Assembly: GCF_000787855.1 (NCBI RefSeq)
Contig: NZ_BBPQ01000048.1
Location: 1 to 61,376 of the forward strand
From: Streptacidiphilus anmyonensis
Lineage (GTDB): Bacteria; Actinomycetota; Actinomycetes; Streptomycetales; Streptomycetaceae
DNA length: 61,376 bases
Reading direction: 5' to 3'
The position numbers were made by a program, and so were the translations under genes. Shown in pieces: positions 29,784 through 36,003 of this stretch (positions are counted from its first letter, which is position 1; every line of letters begins with the position of its first letter). The notes beneath the pieces were generated by a model, which ran no database searches, was not told the DNA's origin, and saw only the letters and a program-made list of their open reading frames with translations.

Positions 29784-32700
29784 ATGCTGCCGATCGTGGA
29801 GCGGATATCAGTCAGTCCCGTGTTCATCGGACGCGGATCCCAGATGGCCGCCCTCACCGACGCGCTGGAGCGTGCCGACGGGGGTCAGCCACAGGTCCTG
29901 CTCATCGGGGGAGAGGCAGGCGTCGGTAAGTCCCGCCTGCTGGAGGAGTTCCAGACCGCGGCCGAGGCACGGGGGTCCACGGCCGTGGTCGGGAACTGCC
30001 TCGAAGTGGGCGCGGAGGGCCTGCCCTACGCGCCCTTCGCCACGATCCTGCGGCGGCTGCACCGGGCTCTGGGGACCGAGCTCGACGCGGCCGCCGTCGG
30101 ACGTGAGAGCAGCCTGGCCCGGCTGCTGCCGGACATGGGCGAGGCACCGCCGGAGGCGCACGACGAGTACGCGCGCGCCCGCCTCTTCGAGCACACCGCC
30201 CAGCTCTTCGAGCAGTTGACGGCGGACCGCACGCTCGTGCTCGCGGTCGAGGACCTGCACTGGTCGGACCGCTCCACGCGCGAGCTGTTCGCCTACCTGA
30301 TCCGCACCCTGCACCGGGCACGGCTGGTGCTGGTCGCCACCTACCGCAGCGACGATCTGCACCGCCGCCATCCGGTCCGGCCCTACCTCGCCGAACTGGA
30401 GCGGCTGCGCACCGTCCAGCGGCTGGAGCTGCCACGGCTCGGCCGCCGCGAGGTGGGCCGCCAGCTGGCCGGCATCCTCAGCCCCTCCCGGCCCAGCCCC
30501 GAGCTGGTCGGGCAGATCTTCAAGCGCTCCGAGGGCAACCCGTTCTTCGTGGAGGAGCTCGCGGTCGCCTCCCAGCAGGGCTGTCGCACCGGCCTGACCG
30601 AGACGCTGCGCGACCTGCTGCTGGTGCGCATCGAGGCGCTGCCCGAGCCCACCCAGACGATGCTGCGCATCCTCGCCCAGGGCGGCTCCCGCGTCGAGCA
30701 CGGCCTGCTGGCCGCCGTCGTCGAGGCGACCGGCACCCTCGACGAGGACGAGCTGATCGACGCGCTGCGCACCGCGGTCGGCGCCAACATCATCCAGCAG
30801 ACCTCCGACGGCGACGGCTACCGGTTCCGGCACGCGCTGGTCCGCGAGGCCGTCTCCGACGACCTGATGCCGGGCGAGGTCACCCGCGCCAACCGCCGCT
30901 ACGCCATGGCCCTCGAGGCCGACGCGTCGCTGGTCTCCAGCGACCAGCGGGCCTCCCGCCTGGCCGGGTACTGGTACTGCGCCAACGACGCGGCGCGCGC
31001 CATGCCCGCCGTGCTGAACGCCGGTCGCGAGGCCCGCCGCCGCAACGCCTTCTCCGAGCAGCTGCGCATGCTGGACCGCGCCCTGGAGCTGTGGGAGGAC
31101 GTCCCGGCGGAGATCCGCGACTCGCTGCGCGACTACGACCACGCCGACGAGAGCTATCCGGCGTGCTCCTGCGAGGGCGAGTGCACCTGCGACGGGGACT
31201 GCATGGCGATCCAGCTCGTCGACCTGCTCGCGGAGGCCACCGTCGCCGCCCGCCTGAGCGGCGAGACCGACCTCGGCCTGCGTTACACCAAGCGCGCGCT
31301 GCGCCTGATCGACGAGAAGAAGACCCCGGAGCGCGCCGCCTGGTTCATCCTCGCCCGCGCCCGGGCCCTGCGCTACGACGTCGGCGCGACCAACCTCCCG
31401 GACATGGAGCACGCGCTCGCGCTCCTGGAGGGCCGCAAGCCGTCGGCGGTCCTGGCCGAACTGCTGCACCGGCAGGCGTGCGACGGGATGCTGGGCATCC
31501 CGCGCCGCGAGCACCTCGACATCGCCCGGCGGGCCGTCACGATCGCCGAGCAGGTCGGCGCCACCTCGCTGCAACTGCACGCGCAGCTGACGCTGGGCAT
31601 GCTGCACTGCGCGTTCGGGGAGCTGGACGAGGGCGCGGCGCTGCTCGCGCAGATCCGTGAACGGGCCGAGGCCAGCGGCGACGTGGACCTGATCAGCCGC
31701 GTCTACACCAACCTCTCCAGCCACCACGAACTGCAGGGCCGCTCCCGGGAGGCCGCGGAGGTGGCCCGCACGGGGCTGGCCATGATCCGCGCCAACGGCA
31801 TGACCGGGTACTCGGGCACGATCATCCTCGGCAACCTCGCCGAGCCGCTGATCTCGCTCGGCGAGCTCGACGAGGCGGAGCGGCTCCTCGCGGAGGAGCC
31901 GGACTGGGCCGGTCAGCGCGCCCACCGCGACTTCATGCACCGGCTCCGCGGCGAGATCGCGCTGCTGCGCGGCGACGTCGCGGGAGCGGCCGAGCACCTC
32001 GCCGAGAGCAGACGGGTCGGCCTGGTCTGGCAGCCGCAGAAGTACGTCCCGGCGGCGCTGCTGGCGATGCGGATCGCCGCCGCGCAGGGCCGGTACGCGG
32101 AGGCGCGGGCGGAGCTCGTCGCCGTCCTGGACGGCGACCGCCCCGAGGGCCACGACCGCGTCTGGTGGGCGCTGCTCGCCGCGGGCGCGGCCGTGGAGGC
32201 GGACGCCCGCTACCTGCCGGCGATGTCCGCCGGGCGCGCGGAGGTCCTCGCCCGCATCCGGAGCACGGCCGCCGGCCTCACCGCCGAACTCCCCCTCTAC
32301 GTCGGCTGGCGGGCCGTGCTCGACGCCGAACTCGCCCGCGCCGAGGGAACGGCGACGACCGCCGACTGGCGCCGGGCGGTCGACGCGCTCTCCGTGCTGG
32401 AATGCCCCTTCCCGCGCGGCCTCGCGCACTTCCGCCTCGCGGAGTCCCTCGCCGCGGAGGGCGACCGGGCGGCCGCGGCGCAGGCCGCGTCCCAGGCGGA
32501 GGAGCTCGCCCGCCGACAGGGCAACCAGCTCCTCCTCGACGACCTCCGCGCGCTGACCGGACGCGCCCGGCTGGCGCCGGTGACGACCCCGGACCCGGAG
32601 CCGGAGGACGGGGCCATCCACCTCACCCCGCGTGAACGCGACGTCCTGGGGCTGCTCGCGCTCGGGCGCACGAACCGCCAGATCGCGGAGGAGCTGTTCA

Positions 32701-32816
32701 TCTCGCCGAAGACGGCGAGCGTGCACGTCTCCAACATCCTGGCGAAGCTGGACGTGACGGGCCGAGGCGAGGCCGCGGCGGTGGCCCACCGGCTCCGGCT
32801 GATCCCGGCGGGGTAG
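29784..32816 (+). CDS. LAL-type transcriptional regulator (AAA ATPase plus LuxR HTH)
   Basis: 1010-aa large ATP-binding LuxR-family regulator. Walker A is GEAGVGKS (43-50) and Walker B-like LAVEDLHWSD is around 152-161. A long helical TPR-like middle precedes the C-terminal LuxR HTH (about 947-1005; LTPRERDVLGLLALG and RTNRQIAEELFISPKTAS). An unusual cysteine cluster CSCEGECTCDGDC spans residues 461-473. LAL regulators are typically activators with a signal-responsive ATPase. The target genes are unknown. Confidence 0.9.
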   Translation: MLPIVERISVSPVFIGRGSQMAALTDALERADGGQPQVLLIGGEAGVGKSRLLEEFQTAAEARGSTAVVGNCLEVGAEGLPYAPFATILRRLHRALGTELDAAAVGRESSLARLLPDMGEAPPEAHDEYARARLFEHTAQLFEQLTADRTLVLAVEDLHWSDRSTRELFAYLIRTLHRARLVLVATYRSDDLHRRHPVRPYLAELERLRTVQRLELPRLGRREVGRQLAGILSPSRPSPELVGQIFKRSEGNPFFVEELAVASQQGCRTGLTETLRDLLLVRIEALPEPTQTMLRILAQGGSRVEHGLLAAVVEATGTLDEDELIDALRTAVGANIIQQTSDGDGYRFRHALVREAVSDDLMPGEVTRANRRYAMALEADASLVSSDQRASRLAGYWYCANDAARAMPAVLNAGREARRRNAFSEQLRMLDRALELWEDVPAEIRDSLRDYDHADESYPACSCEGECTCDGDCMAIQLVDLLAEATVAARLSGETDLGLRYTKRALRLIDEKKTPERAAWFILARARALRYDVGATNLPDMEHALALLEGRKPSAVLAELLHRQACDGMLGIPRREHLDIARRAVTIAEQVGATSLQLHAQLTLGMLHCAFGELDEGAALLAQIRERAEASGDVDLISRVYTNLSSHHELQGRSREAAEVARTGLAMIRANGMTGYSGTIILGNLAEPLISLGELDEAERLLAEEPDWAGQRAHRDFMHRLRGEIALLRGDVAGAAEHLAESRRVGLVWQPQKYVPAALLAMRIAAAQGRYAEARAELVAVLDGDRPEGHDRVWWALLAAGAAVEADARYLPAMSAGRAEVLARIRSTAAGLTAELPLYVGWRAVLDAELARAEGTATTADWRRAVDALSVLECPFPRGLAHFRLAESLAAEGDRAAAAQAASQAEELARRQGNQLLLDDLRALTGRARLAPVTTPDPEPEDGAIHLTPRERDVLGLLALGRTNRQIAEELFISPKTASVHVSNILAKLDVTGRGEAAAVAHRLRLIPAG

Positions 32817-32897
32817 CCCCCGGCCGGCCGGTCGGCCAGGCCGCCGGGCTTCACCCACGGCAGAACGCCGCTCCCTTCCCTCCGCGCCCCCGATGCC

Positions 32898-32903
32898 TAC
32901 GCT
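32898..32903 (+). promoter_or_regulatory. -10 element suggesting a leaderless popR mRNA
   Basis: TACGCT ends 6 bp before GTG 32910, the spacing seen in streptomycete leaderless transcripts. No matching -35 was found, so this is tentative. Confidence 0.35.
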
Positions 32904-32909
32904 GAAGAG

Positions 32910-33317
32910 GTGAGCACTCCAGCGCCGAACGAACGCCGCGTCATCCCGCTGCGCCCGCAGCCCTCGTCGCCCGGCTCGGGTGGCGCGACCCCCGCGCCGA
33001 GGGAGCCACTGTGGCGCGACCTCGTCGGCGACGTCCTGCGGCGTGAGCGGCTCGCGCAGGAGCGCACGCTCAAGGACGTCGCGGAGGCGGCGCGGATCTC
33101 GATGCCGTACCTGTCGGAGCTGGAGCGCGGACGCAAGGAGGCGTCGTCCGAGGTGCTCGGAGCCGCCGCCAGGGCCCTCGGGCTCGGGCTCGCCGACCTG
33201 CTCTCGCTCGCCCAGGCGGAGTTGGCCCGGACCACCCGCAGCCGGGTGGTCCGGGGTCGCACGTCGTCCCGCACGTCGCTGGCGGCGCGGCACGACGGTC
33301 TCTGCCTCGCCGCCTGA
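32910..33317 (+). CDS. popR: XRE-family regulator, PopR-like, ending in Ala-Ala
   Basis: 135-aa Cro/CI-type DNA-binding protein. The HTH lies at about residues 40-95 (RTLKDVAEAARISMPYLSEL, with ERGRKEAS after it), as in ClgR and PopR. It ends CLAA; in S. lividans the terminal Ala-Ala of PopR is a degradation signal for ClpP proteases, and PopR activates clpP3-clpP4. The clpP3-clpP4 pair is encoded next door on the opposite strand, which supports the name. ClgR paralogues share the HTH, so the symbol is likely but not certain. Tandem repeats begin at its stop codon. Confidence 0.75.
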   Translation: MSTPAPNERRVIPLRPQPSSPGSGGATPAPREPLWRDLVGDVLRRERLAQERTLKDVAEAARISMPYLSELERGRKEASSEVLGAAARALGLGLADLLSLAQAELARTTRSRVVRGRTSSRTSLAARHDGLCLAA

Positions 33318-33399
33318 GACCCGCCGCCTGAGACCCGCCGCCTGAGCTCGCCGCCTGAGACCCGCCGCCTGAGCTCGCCGCCTGGGACCCGCCGCCTGA
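33309..33399 (+). repeat. Tandem 13/14-bp repeats at the end of popR
   Basis: Seven copies of a unit containing GCCGCCTGA or GCCGCCTGG start at 33309, 33323, 33337, 33350, 33364, 33377 and 33391. The spacings are 14, 14, 13, 14, 13 and 14. The first copy encodes the last two alanines and stop of the PopR-like protein. The array fills the gap between popR and clpP4. Confidence 0.9.
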
Positions 33400-33426
33400 C
33401 CGGACCGTCGGCCGTGGCCGCGCGGG

Positions 33427-34029
33427 TCAGACGAACGCGAGCCGCCGGCTGAGCACCTCGTCGGCGAGCCCGTAGGCGACGGCCTCCGCGGCGGTGAGCA
33501 CCTTGTCCCGGTCCATGTCCGCGCGCAGCGTGGCCACGTCGTGGTGCGTGTGCCGGGACAGCACCTCCTCCACCTGCGAGCGGACGCGGGCCATCTCCTT
33601 GGCCGCGAGGCTGAGGTCGGAGACCGTCCCCCGGCGGCCGTCGCTGGCGGGCTGGCCGAGCAGCACGCGCGCGTGCTGGAGCACGAACCGCCGCCCGGGA
33701 TCGCCGCCGGCCAGCAGCACCGCCGCTGTCGACGCCGCCTGCCCGACGCAGAACGTGGAGATCGGCGCCTGCACGAAGGTCATCGTGTCGTAGATCGCCA
33801 TCAGCGAAGTGAACGATCCACCCGGCGAGTTGAGGTAGATCGAGATCTCCTGCTCCGGGTTGGCCGACTCCAGGTGCAGCAGCTGCGCGATGACCACGTT
33901 GGCCACCCCGTCGTCGATGTCGGTGCCGAGGAAGATGATCCGCTCGTTGAGCAGCCGGCTGAAGACGTCGAAGGACCGCTCGCCCTGCGAGGTCCGCTCG
34001 ATGACGTAGGGAACCGTGTACGACCCCAT
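33427..34029 (-). CDS. clpP4: ClpP-family protein lacking the catalytic histidine (ClpP4-like)
   Basis: 200-aa ClpP-fold protein. Ser100 (GQAAS) and Asp175 (DRDKV) occupy the normal catalytic positions, but the position of the catalytic His, in a motif normally read HQP, is Gly125 (RVLLGQPAS). The usual N-terminal processing region is short. It probably cannot cleave peptides itself and may act as a structural or activating ring in a hetero-tetradecamer with ClpP3. It starts 1 bp after the clpP3 stop. The symbol follows the streptomycete clpP3-clpP4 arrangement. Confidence 0.9.
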   Translation of the reverse strand: MGSYTVPYVIERTSQGERSFDVFSRLLNERIIFLGTDIDDGVANVVIAQLLHLESANPEQEISIYLNSPGGSFTSLMAIYDTMTFVQAPISTFCVGQAASTAAVLLAGGDPGRRFVLQHARVLLGQPASDGRRGTVSDLSLAAKEMARVRSQVEEVLSRHTHHDVATLRADMDRDKVLTAAEAVAYGLADEVLSRRLAFV

Positions 34030-34030
34030 G

Positions 34031-34669
34031 TCACAACCCCATCCGTCGGCGCGACGCGGCCGGGCGGATGTCGGCGAGCGACTCCACCACCCGGTCCACG
34101 ATCCCGTACTCCCTGGCCTGTTCGGCCGTGAACCAGCGGTCGCGGTCGCCGTCGCGCGCGATCGCCTCCTCGGTCTGCCCGGTGTGCTCGGCGGTGATCC
34201 GCTCGATGGCCTTCTTGGTGAACTCCAGGTTCTCGGCCTGGATCTCGATGTCCGCGGCGGTGCCGCCGATGCCCGCCGAGGGCTGGTGCATCATGATCCG
34301 CGCGTTCGGCAGAGCGAACCGCTTGCCGGGCGCGCCGACGGTCAGCAGGAACTGGCCCATGCTGGCGGCGAACCCCATCGCCAGCGTCGAGACGTCGTTG
34401 GGGATGAGCCGCATCGTGTCGTAGATGGCCAGGCCCGCGGTGACCGAACCGCCGGGGCTGTTGATGTACAGGCTGATGTCGGTGCGCGGGTCGTCCGCCG
34501 ACAGCAGCAGCAACTGCGCGCACACCCGGTTGGCCGACACGTCGTCGACCTGGGTGCCGAGCAGGACGATCCGCTGGTCGAGCAGCTGGGCCGCGAGGTG
34601 GTCGTCGAAGCGGCTGGGCGGGGTGTCGCCCTCCTCCGCGCGGGGAGGGAGCGGGGCGAGTGGAGTCAT
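34031..34669 (-). CDS. clpP3: ATP-dependent Clp protease proteolytic subunit ClpP3
   Basis: 212-aa serine protease subunit with an intact triad: Ser103 in GFAASMGQ, His128 in MMHQPS and Asp177 in GDRDRW. It works with an AAA+ unfoldase such as ClpX or ClpC. I chose ATG 34669 because GGGAG lies 8 bases upstream; an in-frame GTG at 34708 would add 13 residues. It is the first gene of the clpP3-clpP4 operon. A 9-bp dyad lies upstream between it and the divergent dehydrogenase gene. Confidence 0.93.
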   Translation of the reverse strand: MTPLAPLPPRAEEGDTPPSRFDDHLAAQLLDQRIVLLGTQVDDVSANRVCAQLLLLSADDPRTDISLYINSPGGSVTAGLAIYDTMRLIPNDVSTLAMGFAASMGQFLLTVGAPGKRFALPNARIMMHQPSAGIGGTAADIEIQAENLEFTKKAIERITAEHTGQTEEAIARDGDRDRWFTAEQAREYGIVDRVVESLADIRPAASRRRMGL

Positions 34670-34740
34670 CTGGTCTCCCGGTCGAGGCGGTGATGCCGTC
34701 GAATCCACTGTCGGCCCCGGACGGTCCCCGGTCGCGGTCT

Positions 34741-34772
34741 CTCTGCCCGCCGCAGATTCGCCACGGGCAGAG
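34741..34772. promoter_or_regulatory. Inverted repeat upstream of clpP3
   Basis: CTCTGCCCG (34741-34749) and CGGGCAGAG (34764-34772) form a perfect 9-bp dyad with a 14-bp centre, between divergent genes. It is a candidate regulator site, possibly for the PopR-like protein, although it does not obviously match a known ClgR or PopR motif. Confidence 0.4.
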
Positions 34773-34821
34773 CGCCGGGGCAGTGCCCCCGGCCCGAGCC
34801 CGGGTGCTGCGACCCGCTGGC

Positions 34822-34827
34822 TAAGGT
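34822..34827 (+). promoter_or_regulatory. -10 element for a leaderless dehydrogenase mRNA
   Basis: TAAGGT ends 6 bp before ATG 34834, suggesting transcription starts at the start codon. The GGAG between them is too close to the ATG to be a useful ribosome site. Confidence 0.4.
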
Positions 34828-34833
34828 CGGAGC

Positions 34834-35745
34834 ATGAGTGCTCGCTATCTGCTCCCCTACGCCCCCGACGCCGTCGGCGGTCTGCCCGCCGGCCTGGACG
34901 CCCTCGTCTGGGACGGCGACGGACCGCTGCCGTCCGACGACGCCCTGCGGCACGTGGAGTTCTTCTGCCTGCCCTACATGCGGCACGCGGTCGCGGTCAC
35001 GGTGATCCCGCACCTTCCGTCGCTGAGGGTGGTCCAGACCCTCACCGCCGGGATGGACGACGTGCTGCCGCACGTCCCGGCCGGCGTCGTCGCGTGCAAC
35101 GCGCGCGGGCTGCACGACGCGAGCACCGCCGAGCTGGCGGTGACCCTGGTCCTCGCCTCGCTCCGCGGCGTCCCGCACTTCACCCGGCTTCAGGACCAGG
35201 GGCGCTGGAGCCAGGAGTTCCACGAGTCGCTCGCCGACAAGACCGTGCTCATCCTCGGGTACGGCTCGATCGGCCGCGCGCTCGCCGCGCGTCTGGAGCC
35301 CTTCGAGTGCGACGTCGTCCGGGTCGCGCGTCGCGCGCGCCCCGAGGAGGAGGTGCACGGCGCGCAGGAGCTGGCGGCTCTGCTTCCGTCCGCCGACGTC
35401 GTCGTCCTGTTGACGCCGCTCACCCCTGAGAGCCGTCATCTCGTCGACGCGGGTTTCCTCTCCCGGATGAAGGACGGCGCGCTGCTGGTGAACGTCGCCC
35501 GCGGGCCCGTCGTCGACACCGAGGCGCTGCTGGGGGAGCTCGCCACGCGGCGGCTGCGTGCCGCGCTCGACGTCACGGACCCGGAGCCGCTGCCCGCCGA
35601 CCACCCGCTCTGGCATGCGCCCGGGGTGCTGATCACGCCTCATGTGGGCGGGCCCAGCAGCGCGTTCCTGCCCCGGGCCAAGCGCACGCTGCGCGAGCAG
35701 ATCCGGCGGTACGAGAGCGGGGAGCCGCTCGCCAACCGGAGTTGA
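34834..35745 (+). CDS. D-isomer specific 2-hydroxyacid dehydrogenase
   Basis: 303-aa NAD(P)-dependent oxidoreductase. The Rossmann motif ILGYGSIGRALAARLEP (about residues 135-150) is followed by the family signature (VVLLTPLTPESRHLVDAGFLSRM split by family residues), the catalytic Arg in NVARGP, Glu in DPEPLP and His in TPHVGG. It lacks the ACT domain of SerA. The substrate is unknown; glyoxylate, hydroxypyruvate or a phosphoglycerate-like acid are options. It is divergent from clpP3. Confidence 0.9.
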   Translation: MSARYLLPYAPDAVGGLPAGLDALVWDGDGPLPSDDALRHVEFFCLPYMRHAVAVTVIPHLPSLRVVQTLTAGMDDVLPHVPAGVVACNARGLHDASTAELAVTLVLASLRGVPHFTRLQDQGRWSQEFHESLADKTVLILGYGSIGRALAARLEPFECDVVRVARRARPEEEVHGAQELAALLPSADVVVLLTPLTPESRHLVDAGFLSRMKDGALLVNVARGPVVDTEALLGELATRRLRAALDVTDPEPLPADHPLWHAPGVLITPHVGGPSSAFLPRAKRTLREQIRRYESGEPLANRS

Positions 35746-35880
35746 CGGGGAGCCGACCGGAGCTGACGCGTGAGGGGCGCTCGTGCGCCCCCGGCGTGCG
35801 CCCAGGGCACCCCCTTCCTGCGCAGCAGCACCGGAAGGTTTCCTTCGAATCGGGTACAGCTACCTCGACAGTGGCCATTA

Positions 35881-35909
35881 CTCTGAGTTGAGTGTGCATG
35901 TCTCTGAGT
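35881..35909 (+). repeat. Direct repeat in the promoter region of the GGDEF gene
   Basis: CTCTGAGT occurs at 35881-35888 and 35902-35909, exactly 21 bp apart (two helical turns). TAGGTT (35923-35928) could be a -10. The rest of the 258-bp gap (35746-36003) shows no gene. Confidence 0.35.
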
Positions 35910-36003
35910 GACGACTGTGGTGTAGGTTCCCGACCGGGAGACCCGGTACGGAGTTGTCCGCCCCGCTGGTCCGATCGCACCCGGGGCCGGAGGGGGATTG
36001 CCC

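Noticed and set aside
29808-33293. 1161-codon minus-strand open frame over the LAL regulator
   Set aside because: Antisense of a gene with Walker A and LuxR HTH motifs; no domain of its own.
33309-33399. CRISPR-like array
   Set aside because: Units are 13-14 bp with no unique spacers and are at a gene end; this is a simple tandem repeat.
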